Below, piece after piece: positions 1-8,717 of a stretch of DNA of 64,000 nucleotides. Made by a program: the position numbers and the translations under genes. How positions within the stretch are numbered: position 1 is the first letter of the stretch; every line of letters begins with the position of its first letter. The notes beneath the pieces are model-generated. The model saw only the letters and a list, made by a program, of their open reading frames with translations, searched no databases and was not told where the DNA came from. The DNA comes from an uncultured Paracoccaceae bacterium (GTDB lineage: Bacteria; Pseudomonadota; Alphaproteobacteria; Rhodobacterales; Rhodobacteraceae), in contig CANMPK010000001.1 in NCBI GenBank assembly GCA_947499725.1, positions 1,288,057 through 1,352,056 on the forward strand. The letters run 5' to 3'.

Positions 1-21
1 AACGATTATCGAGCGCGTTTG

Positions 22-498
22 ATGCCGAAAATTGATCTGTCACAAGTGCCTGAACAGTTCGGCACCGGCTATCCTGAACAATTTCAGGAAGAGGTGAAGG
101 GGCGTTCTGGTTTGCGCATTAGCGATGCGGGTGGGATCACGCAGTTTGGGGCGAATGTCACCATTTTGCAGCCCGGTGCGAAATCGAGCCTGCGTCATTG
201 GCACGAACAGCAGGACGAATTCATGATGGTCATCGCAGGCACCTGCGTGCTGCAAGATGATCATGGCGAGACAGAGCTAAAGGCCGGTGACTTCGCGGCC
301 TTTCCCGCTGGGGATGCCAATGGGCATTGCATCATCAACAAATCCGACGCTGAGGCGCGGTTTCTGATTGTGGGCACACGTACCCCGACCGAGACCGCTT
401 GGTACAGCGATATCGATATGAAAGTGACCGTCGAAGATGGGGTTTACGATTTCACCCACAAAGACGGCCGCCCTTTCACAGGAGGTGAACATGGCTGA
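22..498 (+). CDS. Cupin-domain protein
   Basis: A small single-domain cupin of 158 residues. The first cupin motif is visible around RHWHEQQDEF (residues 57-66) and the second around AGDFAAFPAGDANGHC, so a metal site with His/Glu ligands is likely. The ATG at 22 is preferred to the TTG one codon upstream. The gene overlaps the start of the FadJ-like gene by 8 bases, and the ribosome-binding site AGGAGGTG of that gene lies inside its last codons, so the two are probably translationally coupled. The substrate is unknown; the family includes binding proteins, isomerases and dioxygenases. The family call is secure, the function is not. Confidence 0.85.
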   Translation: MPKIDLSQVPEQFGTGYPEQFQEEVKGRSGLRISDAGGITQFGANVTILQPGAKSSLRHWHEQQDEFMMVIAGTCVLQDDHGETELKAGDFAAFPAGDANGHCIINKSDAEARFLIVGTRTPTETAWYSDIDMKVTVEDGVYDFTHKDGRPFTGGEHG

Positions 499-2680
499 TT
501 TTACAATGACAACCGATGCTGAGGGCGTCGCAACCATCGTGTGGGACACCCAAGGCAAGAGCATGAACGTGCTGAACCTTGAGGCTCTGCAAGAGCTGGA
601 AGCCTGTGTGGATCAGGTGTTGGCAGATGAGGCCATCGTTGGCGCGATCATCACCTCTGGCAAGGAAGGCACTTTTGCGGGCGGGATGGATTTGAACATC
701 ATCGCCAAGATGAAAGAGATGGCAGGCGACAACCCAGCCAAGGGCTTGTTTGATGGCATCATGAACATGCACCGTGTTCTGCGCAAAATTGAACGCGCAG
801 GCATGGACCCTAAAACCAACAAAGGCGGCAAGCCGATTGCGTGTGTGATGCCGGGCACGGGTTTGGGCATTGGGTTGGAAATTCCACTCGCCACGCACCG
901 CATTTTTGCGGCCGACAATCCAAAGGCCAAGATTGGCCTGCCGGAAATCATGGTCGGGATTTTCCCAGGCGCTGGTGGCACAACGCGTTTGGTGCGCAAG
1001 ATGGGCGCGATGATGGCGGCTCCGTTTTTGCTGGAAGGTAAGCTGAGCAGCCCTGCGAAGGCCAAGCAGGCTGGCTTGATTGATGAGGTGTCCGCCGATC
1101 CAATGGCGGATGCGCGGGCTTGGGTTCTGAGCGCGCCGAAGATCGTGAAAGCCTTTGATGAGAAAGGCTATAAAATGCCGGGCGGCGCGCCGTATCATCC
1201 TTCGGGCTTCATGACCTATGTGGGTGCCTCGGCGATGGTGCATGGCAAGACATGGGGCGCTTTCCCTGCGGCCAAGGCCCTGCTGAGCGCGGTTTATGAA
1301 GGTGCGACAGTGCCTTTTGACACAGCGCTGAAGATCGAAGCGCGTTGGTTCACGCATGTGTTGATGAACCCAAGTTCTGGCGCGATGATCCGCAGCCTGT
1401 TCATCAACAAAGAAGCTTTGGAAAAAGGCGCGAACCGTCCTGATGTGGATGATGAGCGTGTGAAGAAGGTTGGCGTTTTGGGCGCTGGCATGATGGGAGC
1501 TGGCATTGCGCTGGTCTCTGCCAAGGCGGGCATTGAAGTGGTGCTGATCGACCAGAACCAAGAGGCGGCGGATCGCGGCAAAGCCTATTCCGAGACCTAT
1601 ATGGACAAGGGTATTTCGCGCAAGAAAGCGACGCCTGAGCAGAAAGAAGCGATGCTGGCGAAGATCACTGCCACAACGGATCTGGATGCTTTGAAAGACG
1701 TGGATTTGATCATCGAAGCGGTGTTTGAAGATCCGAAGGTCAAGGCTGAGATGACGCAGAAGGTGGAGGCGATCATTCCGAAGGATGCGATCTTTGCGTC
1801 CAACACCTCGACCCTGCCGATTTCAGAACTGGCGAAGGCCTCGAGCCGTGCGGAACAGTTCATTGGTATTCACTTCTTCAGCCCTGTTGAAAAGATGCTG
1901 CTGGTGGAGATCATCAAAGGCAAAGAGACCGGTGATCGGGCTGTGGCCAAGGCGCTGGATTATGTGCGCCAGATCAAGAAGACTCCGATTGTGGTGAATG
2001 ACGCGCGGTTCTTCTATGCCAATCGCTGTATCATTCCATACATCAACGAAGGCATTCGCATGATTGGTGAAGGCGTTGCGCCGTCGCTGATTGATAATGC
2101 GGCGCAGCTGTTGGGCTTCCCTGTTGGGCCGATCCAGCTGGTGGATGAAACCTCTATCGATCTGGGGGCCAAAATTGCCCGCGCAACCCGCGCTGGCATG
2201 GGTGACGCCTATCCGGATAGCGCGGTGGACGATGTGATCTTCTGGATGGAAGAACAGGGTCGTTTGGGCCGCAAAGCCAAGGCTGGTTTCTATGACTATG
2301 ACGAAAAGGGCAAACGCCTAGGGTATTGGGATGGCATTCAGGCGCAGTATCCGCGTTTGGTAGAGCAGCCTGATCTGGCCGAAGTGCAAAACCGCCTGAT
2401 GTTCGCGCAGGTGCTCGAAGCCGTGCGCGCGCTGGAAGAAGGCGTGTTGGAAGATATCCGCGAAGGCGATGTGGGCGCGATTTTGGGTTGGGGCTTTGCG
2501 CCTTGGTCTGGTGGTCCGTTTGCGTGGTTGGATATCGTGGGTGCCCCTTGGGCGGCCGAGCAATGCGATGCGCTGGAAGCCAAGTTCGGCGCGCGGTTTG
2601 CCTGCCCTGCCCTGCTGCGGGATTTGTCCGGTGGCGAGCGTGGTTTCTACGACAAGTTCAGCCCAGCTGCTGCAGCTTAA
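491..2680 (+). CDS. fadJ: FadJ/FadB-like enoyl-CoA hydratase / 3-hydroxyacyl-CoA dehydrogenase
   Basis: Bifunctional fatty-acid beta-oxidation enzyme of 729 residues that hydrates trans-2-enoyl-CoA and oxidises 3-hydroxyacyl-CoA with NAD. An N-terminal crotonase-fold domain fills about residues 1-190 (oxyanion motif GTGLGIGLEIPLA; IGLPEIMVGIFPGAGGT). The NAD-binding domain begins near residue 325 with VGVLGAGMMGAGIA, and HFFSPVEKM near residue 459 carries the catalytic His. The C-terminal dehydrogenase domain follows. The ATG at 491 has a strong AGGAGGTG site 5-11 bases upstream; an in-frame start at 437 would lie deep inside the cupin gene. The thiolase partner is not in view. Its stop codon overlaps the stop of the convergent sulfotransferase gene within TTAA. 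Confidence 0.95.
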   Translation: MADFTMTTDAEGVATIVWDTQGKSMNVLNLEALQELEACVDQVLADEAIVGAIITSGKEGTFAGGMDLNIIAKMKEMAGDNPAKGLFDGIMNMHRVLRKIERAGMDPKTNKGGKPIACVMPGTGLGIGLEIPLATHRIFAADNPKAKIGLPEIMVGIFPGAGGTTRLVRKMGAMMAAPFLLEGKLSSPAKAKQAGLIDEVSADPMADARAWVLSAPKIVKAFDEKGYKMPGGAPYHPSGFMTYVGASAMVHGKTWGAFPAAKALLSAVYEGATVPFDTALKIEARWFTHVLMNPSSGAMIRSLFINKEALEKGANRPDVDDERVKKVGVLGAGMMGAGIALVSAKAGIEVVLIDQNQEAADRGKAYSETYMDKGISRKKATPEQKEAMLAKITATTDLDALKDVDLIIEAVFEDPKVKAEMTQKVEAIIPKDAIFASNTSTLPISELAKASSRAEQFIGIHFFSPVEKMLLVEIIKGKETGDRAVAKALDYVRQIKKTPIVVNDARFFYANRCIIPYINEGIRMIGEGVAPSLIDNAAQLLGFPVGPIQLVDETSIDLGAKIARATRAGMGDAYPDSAVDDVIFWMEEQGRLGRKAKAGFYDYDEKGKRLGYWDGIQAQYPRLVEQPDLAEVQNRLMFAQVLEAVRALEEGVLEDIREGDVGAILGWGFAPWSGGPFAWLDIVGAPWAAEQCDALEAKFGARFACPALLRDLSGGERGFYDKFSPAAAA

Positions 2681-3327
2681 TCGTCAAACCCATATCCAAA
2701 GCGGATGATATCCGCCTGACAGATGTCGCCCAACAAGGCGGCATCTTTTTCGGTGTAGTAGCTGCGGAAATCTTTGCTGCGGTCAGAGGCATTGGCTTGC
2801 GGCAAATCAAGCGTGAAGCCCAGATGATCAAACAGAGGCTCTGCGTCTTGGGCGAAGTGTTCTAGGCGAATATAGAGGCTGCACCGCTCTTGCCCCGCTT
2901 GCGTGGTCATGTAGCTGGTATAGGGCGATGCGCGCATCGAGCGTTGTGTGTGGTCGTGATTGAGAAACTCACTAAAGCTTAGGTCTTTCGCCAGTGTCAC
3001 GGCCTGATGATCAAAGGTCTGCATGCGCAGCCAATGGTAATAGCTGACCATGCGATCCCACGGGTTACGCACCAATGTCAAGGTAAAAAAGCTGTCGATT
3101 TCCTCTTCGGTGGCCAGACCTACGATATCAGAGAGCCTTGAGTGTTTCCAAAGCCGACCAGAGGCCTCAACGTCTTTGACGCGGCGGCGGCGCTTGGTGG
3201 CCTTGGGGGTATCGCCCAGCATCACATCGTCTTTCATCGCCCGATCTTCCAGCGCAAGCGCAAGCGCTGTGCCACCGGTTTTCGGAATATGAACAAAGAT
3301 ATAGCGGCGGCCGCGGGACAGGATCAT
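2677..3327 (-). CDS. Sulfotransferase family protein
   Basis: A 216-residue protein with both PAPS-binding signatures of sulfotransferases. The 5'-phosphosulfate loop is IPKTGGTALALAL at residues 14-26, and the 3'-phosphate motif is LVRNPWDRMVSYYHW near residues 84-98. It has no signal peptide and probably transfers sulfate from PAPS to an unknown acceptor; members of this family in marine bacteria often modify exopolysaccharide or lipids. It is a single gene, convergent with fadJ and sharing TTAA as overlapping stop codons. The family call is good, the acceptor is unknown. Confidence 0.85.
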   Translation of the reverse strand: MILSRGRRYIFVHIPKTGGTALALALEDRAMKDDVMLGDTPKATKRRRRVKDVEASGRLWKHSRLSDIVGLATEEEIDSFFTLTLVRNPWDRMVSYYHWLRMQTFDHQAVTLAKDLSFSEFLNHDHTQRSMRASPYTSYMTTQAGQERCSLYIRLEHFAQDAEPLFDHLGFTLDLPQANASDRSKDFRSYYTEKDAALLGDICQADIIRFGYGFDD

Positions 3328-3457
3328 GGGCGTATGCTAGCCTGCACGAATACACGATGCCAGCCTTTGCAGACAAGTGTCGGCAACAATTGCGCAAAGC
3401 ATCAAAGCGGTGTAATTTTATAAAAAACCAACCGAGCAGTCCCTTAGGGCAAATTTG

Positions 3458-4468
3458 ATGACAGCATTGAACAAATACCAGCGGCTTGAGGCCTCGGCGC
3501 TTTGGCGTGACCAAGCGGATGCGCAACGACGTGAGGTGATTGCCTCGATTGGGGATGCGACGTTGGTGATTTCTGATATGCAGGATCGCCCTTTGGCCCA
3601 TTGGTCTATCCCTGCGATTGAACGCGCCAACCCCGGTAAGACCCCTGCGATTTTCCACCCCTACGGCGACCCAGAAGAAACCTTGGAGTTGCCCGAAGGC
3701 GAAGAAGAATTCGTTGCGGCGATCGAAAAACTGCGCAAGGCCATTCACAAGAAAGAGCCTCGTTCTGGCCGGTTGCGCACGGGTGTGTTTGTTGTCATGG
3801 CGACGGCAATTGTGGCTGGCGGCGTTTTCTGGCTGCCCGACGCGCTTCGCAAACATTTGGCCTCGGTTGTGCCAGACATTAACCGTGTGGTGATTGGGCA
3901 GGATATTCTTGCACATTCTGAGAGTTTCACCGGCACGCCTTGCCGATCTGACGCAGCGGATCAGGCGTTGAAGGATCTTGCGAAACGAACCGGAGTGGCT
4001 GAAATCGTGGTTCTGCCAGGCGGCATTCGTGAGACCGCTTCTTTGCCGGGCGGCACCGTTTTGCTGGCGCGTTCTATCCTGGAAGATCACGATGATGCCG
4101 CAGTGATTGCGGGATATGTGGCTGCAGAAGGTTTGCGCTCCGAGCTGCGCGCGCCGCTGGATTACCTGTTGGAAAGCTCTGGCCTTGGCACAAGCTTTCG
4201 CCTGCTGACGACCGGTACATTGACGCCGGAGATTCTGAGCGGCTTTGCCGAAACCCTATCCACCGAAGCGCCCTTCGACATTGAATCTTCGGCTTTGGTT
4301 GAACACTTTTCTTCTTTGAACTTGAAGGGCGCGCCTTACGGGTATGCTGTTGATATTTCGGGAGAAAGCACAATTGACCTGATCGAGGCCGATAGCCTGA
4401 TTGGAGAGGTTCCGGACATCTTAGATGCGCGCAGTTGGCAGGCTTTGCAAAATATCTGCAACAGCTAA
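3458..4468 (+). CDS. Single-pass membrane protein resembling M48 peptidases but lacking HExxH
   Basis: A 336-residue protein of unassigned function. Residues 1-105 are soluble and acidic near the end, one membrane helix lies around residues 107-125 (TGVFVVMATAIVAGGVFWL), and a C-terminal domain follows. In that domain LPGGTVLLARSILED (from about residue 195) followed by DDAAVIAGYVAAEGLRSE matches the layout of M48 metallopeptidases, where 'PGG.....gLL' is followed by 'AAVLAHEiaH'. The positions of both zinc His residues and the catalytic Glu read Gly, Ala and Tyr. I infer an inactive, peptidase-derived domain. The ATG at 3458 is used instead of the TTG one codon earlier. A terminator follows. 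Confidence 0.7.
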   Translation: MTALNKYQRLEASALWRDQADAQRREVIASIGDATLVISDMQDRPLAHWSIPAIERANPGKTPAIFHPYGDPEETLELPEGEEEFVAAIEKLRKAIHKKEPRSGRLRTGVFVVMATAIVAGGVFWLPDALRKHLASVVPDINRVVIGQDILAHSESFTGTPCRSDAADQALKDLAKRTGVAEIVVLPGGIRETASLPGGTVLLARSILEDHDDAAVIAGYVAAEGLRSELRAPLDYLLESSGLGTSFRLLTTGTLTPEILSGFAETLSTEAPFDIESSALVEHFSSLNLKGAPYGYAVDISGESTIDLIEADSLIGEVPDILDARSWQALQNICNS

Positions 4469-4490
4469 GACGCTTTTAAATGCGCAAAGA

Positions 4491-4524
4491 AAAACCCCCA
4501 GAGCACGCTCTGGGGGTTCTTTGT
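4491..4524. terminator. Rho-independent terminator, probably bidirectional
   Basis: A GC-rich stem AACCCCCAGAG pairs with CTCTGGGGGTT around a CACG loop. It is flanked by A-rich sequence on the left and T-rich sequence on the right. It sits between the convergent M48-like gene (stop 4468) and the SPOR gene (stop 4540), so it can serve both. Confidence 0.85.
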
Positions 4525-4539
4525 TTTCGGGGGCTCTGC

Positions 4540-5826
4540 TTAGCGCAGTTTCGCGTTGGCGTATCCGGCTGAGCGTGCCTTGTTCAAAGCAGATTGCGCT
4601 TGAGCGCTATTTGCGAAGGGGCCAGCCAAAACCAAACGATAGGTTTCTGCCCCGCGCGTGACGCGGCCTACCTTTGCAGGCATGCCCATTGCGCGCACAC
4701 GGCGCGCCACTGTCTGTGCGTCTTGAGAGGTTTTATAAGCTGCGACCTGAACGTAAGATCCTTGCCCGACGACCACAGTTTTTGTCGCTGGGGTATTTTT
4801 GGAAGATACGATTGTCTTAACGCCAGAGCTCTTCTGAGCAGAAGTGCCTACATAGTAGTTTGTCGCAGGAACGGATTTCAGGCGACGTGGCAGCGTTTTT
4901 GTATAAATCGCGTCGGTCTGTGCCATGCCGTCAAAAGTTTGCTCGGCACGGTGATGGTTCAAGCGGCCATCATCCCACACCCATTTATACCCTTTTGGCG
5001 GTTGGTGGACGCGTGGAACATTGGCGCGATTTTCATACACGTGACGCGGCACAACGCGGGTTTGGCCTGAAACCTGACCTGGCGTGACGATCTGACCGCG
5101 CTGAGGGGCGACGGTTCTTGTGGTCACCGTTGTTGCTGGCGCGGCGTATGTGACTTTTGGTGCTGCATAGGTTGTGGTGGCAGCACCCGAGACAGATGCC
5201 GTTTGCAACGGGCTTACATTTTGCGAGTGGCAGCGTACCTTTGCAGATGGGTGCTGCATGTACTGACGGCTCTTTGCGGACATGCCTGAACATTGGTTGG
5301 ACACGCGCGCGGTTGTTTGCGGTTGGGCCACCACCGTTTTGACGGTTTTAACCGGTGCTGGTTTCGGCGCTGCGATGACCACAGGCTTTGGGGCTGTCCG
5401 GACAACACGTTTCACTGGAGCGGGCTTTGCAGCAGCCACGGTTACCGGCGCAGGGGCTGCTGGCTTTGCAACAGGTTTCGCTGCTACTTTTGTTGTGGTC
5501 TGCGCAGGAACCGTATCAGGCACGATCTGCACAACATTGGAACTTGGCTTTTGCGTCACTGTCGGCTGCGCGTTCGCAATCGAGGGCTGGAAGCCACAAA
5601 CCAACTTGCGGTCTCGCGCAACGCGCGGCACCCAGTTCACGGCCCCATCGACGCCTGCGCGGATGAAAACACAACCGCGGCTATCGACATATTGCTTGCC
5701 AGAGAAAGAGGCCGGCGGGAATTCAGCCGGTGTGCTGTCTTGGCGCAAAGATTGCGCGTTCACGCTTTGCAGCGCCAACACGGATGAAACGAATGAGATC
5801 GCGAGTACTTTTTTAAACTGCATCAT
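4540..5826 (-). CDS. Secreted SPOR-domain protein
   Basis: A 428-residue envelope protein with an N-terminal signal peptide (about residues 1-24, cleavage after VNAQS). A long Pro/Ala/Val/Lys-rich linker rich in PAPVK and PKPV repeats spans about residues 90-180. A C-terminal SPOR domain covers about residues 350-428 (YVQVAAYKTSQDAQTVARRV through YRLVLAGPFANSAQAQSALN). SPOR domains bind denuded septal peptidoglycan, so a periplasmic role at division sites is likely. Two adjacent ATGs (5826 and 5823) are possible starts. A perfect 7-bp hairpin directly upstream contains the only G-rich ribosome-binding sequence. The gene is monocistronic. Confidence 0.85.
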   Translation of the reverse strand: MMQFKKVLAISFVSSVLALQSVNAQSLRQDSTPAEFPPASFSGKQYVDSRGCVFIRAGVDGAVNWVPRVARDRKLVCGFQPSIANAQPTVTQKPSSNVVQIVPDTVPAQTTTKVAAKPVAKPAAPAPVTVAAAKPAPVKRVVRTAPKPVVIAAPKPAPVKTVKTVVAQPQTTARVSNQCSGMSAKSRQYMQHPSAKVRCHSQNVSPLQTASVSGAATTTYAAPKVTYAAPATTVTTRTVAPQRGQIVTPGQVSGQTRVVPRHVYENRANVPRVHQPPKGYKWVWDDGRLNHHRAEQTFDGMAQTDAIYTKTLPRRLKSVPATNYYVGTSAQKSSGVKTIVSSKNTPATKTVVVGQGSYVQVAAYKTSQDAQTVARRVRAMGMPAKVGRVTRGAETYRLVLAGPFANSAQAQSALNKARSAGYANAKLR

Positions 5827-5847
5827 GCCCCCACAAGATATGGGGGC
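5827..5847 (-). promoter_or_regulatory. Hairpin covering the ribosome-binding site of the SPOR gene
   Basis: On the mRNA, GCCCCCA and TGGGGGC form a perfect 7-bp stem around a 7-base loop, ending immediately before the ATG at 5826. The only Shine-Dalgarno-like sequence (GGGGG) lies in the 3' arm. The structure is seen in the sequence; translational control is inferred. Confidence 0.5.
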
Positions 5848-5890
5848 AGTTTAGCCTAAATCCGCTAAATGAGTAAAGCACGCATAGGAA

Positions 5891-6523
5891 TTATTTTGTG
5901 CCGAACATCCGGTCGCCAGCGTCGCCGAGGCCTGGAATGATATAGCCATTTTCATTCAAACGCTCATCCACAGCGGCGGTGACAATGCGCACATCGGGGT
6001 GTGCCTCTTGCATGCGCGCGACGCCTTCGGGGGCCGCGAGCAGGCACAGGAAGTCGATATCTTTGGCGCCTGCCTCTTTCAACTTGTCGATCGCAGCGAC
6101 GGAAGAATTGCCTGTGGCCAGCATCGGATCCACCGCGATGACGCGGCGATTTTCCAAGTTTGACGGGGCTTTAAAGTAATATTCTACAGGCTTTAGCGTT
6201 TCTTCATCACGGTACAGGCCCACAAAGCCAACCCGTGCAGAGGGGATCAGATCAAGCACCCCATCCAGCAACCCGTTGCCCGCGCGCAGGATCGAGATCA
6301 GGGCGAGCTTTTTGCCGTCTAGCACTGGGGCCTGCATTGTCTGGATCGGGGTTTGAATCTCGGTTTCTGTCATCGGCAGATCACGGGTGATTTCGAAGGC
6401 GAGCAACTGGCTGATCTCGCGCAGCAATTGGCGGAACTCCGCCGTTGAAGTCTCAACTTTACGCATCAGCGTGAGTTTGTGCTGCACCAAAGGATGGTCA
6501 ACGATGGTCAGGTTGTGTGTCAT
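5891..6523 (-). CDS. upp: Uracil phosphoribosyltransferase
   Basis: Converts uracil and PRPP to UMP in pyrimidine salvage. It has 210 residues, the usual length. The PRPP-binding loop is [15 protein letters not shown] (residues 131-145) and the uracil-binding end is [20 protein letters not shown]. It is the last gene of the salvage operon cdd-deoA-deoB-add-upp, and its ATG overlaps the stop of add by 4 bases (ATGA). The family match is clear over the full length. Confidence 0.97.
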   Translation of the reverse strand: MTHNLTIVDHPLVQHKLTLMRKVETSTAEFRQLLREISQLLAFEITRDLPMTETEIQTPIQTMQAPVLDGKKLALISILRAGNGLLDGVLDLIPSARVGFVGLYRDEETLKPVEYYFKAPSNLENRRVIAVDPMLATGNSSVAAIDKLKEAGAKDIDFLCLLAAPEGVARMQEAHPDVRIVTAAVDERLNENGYIIPGLGDAGDRMFGTK

Positions 6524-7509
6524 GTTGCGGGGTCCAATTTGGTCAGAATGGCTTTGCGCGTGTCTGCGTCACAGAAGGCTGCATTTGCAGCGGTGACGTT
6601 CATTGCGGTGAAATCTTCGGCGTCCCAGCCAAAGGCTTGGTGAAGCATGTCGTATTCGCGGCGCATGGTGGTGGCGAAGAACGGCGGGTCATCGGTGCTG
6701 ATCGTGACCTTCACCCCTGCGTCGCGCAGGCGCTTGATGGGGTGGGCTGCGAAATTTGGATAAAGCCCCAAAACAACGTTAGAGCCTGGGCAGACTTCCA
6801 GCGTGATCTGGCGGTCGATCAGTTCTTGCACCAAAGCCGGATCTTCGATGCTGCGCACGCCGTGGCCGATGCGGGCGACGTTCAGATCGTGTAGCGCTTC
6901 GCGCACGCTTTGCGGGCCGCCGAATTCACCGGCATGGGTGGTGAGCTGAAGTTTGGCTTCGCGAGCCATATCGAAGGCATAAGCGAAATCGCCTTGATGC
7001 CCCTGCCCTTCATCGCCGCCCATCCCGAAGCCAACGATCCAATCGCCAGCGGTTTCGGCAGCGCAAAGCGCGCTGGCCTTGGCTTTTTCCGGCCCGAAAT
7101 GGCGCACACAGGTGACAACGCCGCGCAGGGTAATACCGTGTTTGGCTTCTGCGGTTTGTGCAGCCTCTTGAATAGCGTGAAGATACTCCTGCCATGCGGC
7201 TACATCGCCGCCGCCGCAGAAATCTGGTGAGATGAAGCTCTCCGTGTAAACCACTCCGTTTGCAGCGCTTTCTTCAAGAACGGCTGTGGTAAGACGGGCG
7301 TAGTCTTCAGGTGTTTTCAGAACCGAGGTGGCGGCTTCATAGACCGATAGAAAATGCACGAAGTCGCGGAAGGCATAGCCGCCTTGTTCGTTAAAGACCT
7401 TGGAGACATCCACCTTTTTCTCGAACGCCAGTTGGCGGATGAAAGCCGGTGGCGCGGCGCCTTCGTGGTGGAGGTGAAGCTCGACTTTGGGGAGGTCTTG
7501 CACGGTCAT
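6520..7509 (-). CDS. add: Adenosine deaminase
   Basis: A 329-residue zinc hydrolase that deaminates adenosine or deoxyadenosine to inosine or deoxyinosine. Zinc ligands are visible in VELHLHHEG (HxH, residues 9-17), THAGEFGG and STDDPPFF (catalytic Asp), with HGVRS holding the further active-site His. It overlaps deoB by 4 bases and upp by 4 bases, in keeping with one polycistronic salvage mRNA. Some members of this family are adenine deaminases, which would also suit the operon; the sequence alone does not settle the substrate. Confidence 0.9.
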   Translation of the reverse strand: MTVQDLPKVELHLHHEGAAPPAFIRQLAFEKKVDVSKVFNEQGGYAFRDFVHFLSVYEAATSVLKTPEDYARLTTAVLEESAANGVVYTESFISPDFCGGGDVAAWQEYLHAIQEAAQTAEAKHGITLRGVVTCVRHFGPEKAKASALCAAETAGDWIVGFGMGGDEGQGHQGDFAYAFDMAREAKLQLTTHAGEFGGPQSVREALHDLNVARIGHGVRSIEDPALVQELIDRQITLEVCPGSNVVLGLYPNFAAHPIKRLRDAGVKVTISTDDPPFFATTMRREYDMLHQAFGWDAEDFTAMNVTAANAAFCDADTRKAILTKLDPAT

Positions 7510-8717
7510 AGAAAGCTCCTGCCCGACCCTAGGTTCGGGATATTCAGATGGGCCGCGATACTGGCGGCGATGTCGGTGAAATTACAGATACCCAGACTGC
7601 CCGTTTTGGGGCCGTGACATAAAACCGGCACGCGTTCGCGCGTGTGATCGGTGCCAAACCACGTGGGATCATTGCCGTGATCTGCGGTGATTATCAACAG
7701 ATCATCTGGTCGCAGTTTGGGCAGCAATTGTGCAATTTGACCATCGAACCATTCCAAAGCGCGGGCATAGCCTGCCACGTCGCGGCGGTGGCCATACAGG
7801 CTGTCAAATTCGACGAAATTGGCAAAGGTCAGACTGCCGTCTTCTGCGGTGTCAGCAAGGCTGTGCAAGTGATCCATCAGCGCGGCATCGGTGCCTTTCA
7901 CGCTTTGGTCAATGCCCTGCATCGAGAAGATATCTCCAATCTTTCCAATGCCATAGACAGTACGGCCTGCATCTTGCACCCAGTTCGTCAGCACCGGTTT
8001 GGGCGGCATGATGGCGAAGTCTTTGCGGTTGGTGGTGCGGGTAAACCCAGAGGTTTCATCGCCCACAAAGGGGCGCGCGATGACGCGGCCGATTTTCATA
8101 CTGTGCAGCAGTGGCGCGATGGTTTCGCAGAAGCTGAGCAAGCGCTGCAGGCCAAAGTGATGCTCATGCGCGGCGACTTGGAAAACGCTATCCACCGAGG
8201 TGTAGCAAATCGGGAAACCGGTTTGCAGATGCAGCGCGCCGAGCTCATCGATGATGGCGGTGCCAGCGGCGTGGCAATTGCCCAAGATGCCATCGATGCC
8301 GCCTAGAGCTGTGATTTCGCGGATCAGATCTTCGGGGAAACTTGGGCGCGTGTCTGGGAAGAAGCCCCATTCCCACGGCACAGGCAGGCCTGCCATTTCC
8401 CAATGGCCCGAGGGGGTGTCTTTGCCCAGCGAATGTTCGGTGGCGGCGCCCCAATAGCCGGTTGGCGTGGCGTTCAGGTTCGGCGTTTCGTCGCCCGAGG
8501 CCAGTCGCGTCGCGGCGCCAAGGCCCAGCGCATCGAGCGTAGGCAGGTTAAGCGGCCCTGTGCGGCCTTCCTCGGCGCGGCCGGCAGCGCAGGCCTGCGC
8601 GATATGGGCAACCGTATTGGCGCCCGTATCTGGGTGGCCATCGCTGGTGAATTGCGCGGCATCTGGCGCCCCGCCGATGCCGACGGAATCCATAACCACA
8701 AGAAAGGCGCGGCTCAT
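7506..8717 (-). CDS. deoB: Phosphopentomutase
   Basis: Interconverts (deoxy)ribose 1-phosphate and 5-phosphate, linking nucleoside phosphorolysis to central metabolism. It has 403 residues, a normal length. Metal-binding motifs of the alkaline-phosphatase superfamily are seen at the N-terminus (VVMDSVGIGGAPDA) and C-terminus (ADHGNDPTWFGTDHTRE), with a central cap domain. The start overlaps the deoA stop by 4 bases and the end overlaps add by 4 bases. Confidence 0.97.
   Translation of the reverse strand: MSRAFLVVMDSVGIGGAPDAAQFTSDGHPDTGANTVAHIAQACAAGRAEEGRTGPLNLPTLDALGLGAATRLASGDETPNLNATPTGYWGAATEHSLGKDTPSGHWEMAGLPVPWEWGFFPDTRPSFPEDLIREITALGGIDGILGNCHAAGTAIIDELGALHLQTGFPICYTSVDSVFQVAAHEHHFGLQRLLSFCETIAPLLHSMKIGRVIARPFVGDETSGFTRTTNRKDFAIMPPKPVLTNWVQDAGRTVYGIGKIGDIFSMQGIDQSVKGTDAALMDHLHSLADTAEDGSLTFANFVEFDSLYGHRRDVAGYARALEWFDGQIAQLLPKLRPDDLLIITADHGNDPTWFGTDHTRERVPVLCHGPKTGSLGICNFTDIAASIAAHLNIPNLGSGRSFL

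Noticed and set aside
476..1561. Long open frame antisense to fadJ
   Set aside because: It is a shadow of a high-GC coding frame; the translation is His/Arg-rich, without motifs or a ribosome-binding site.
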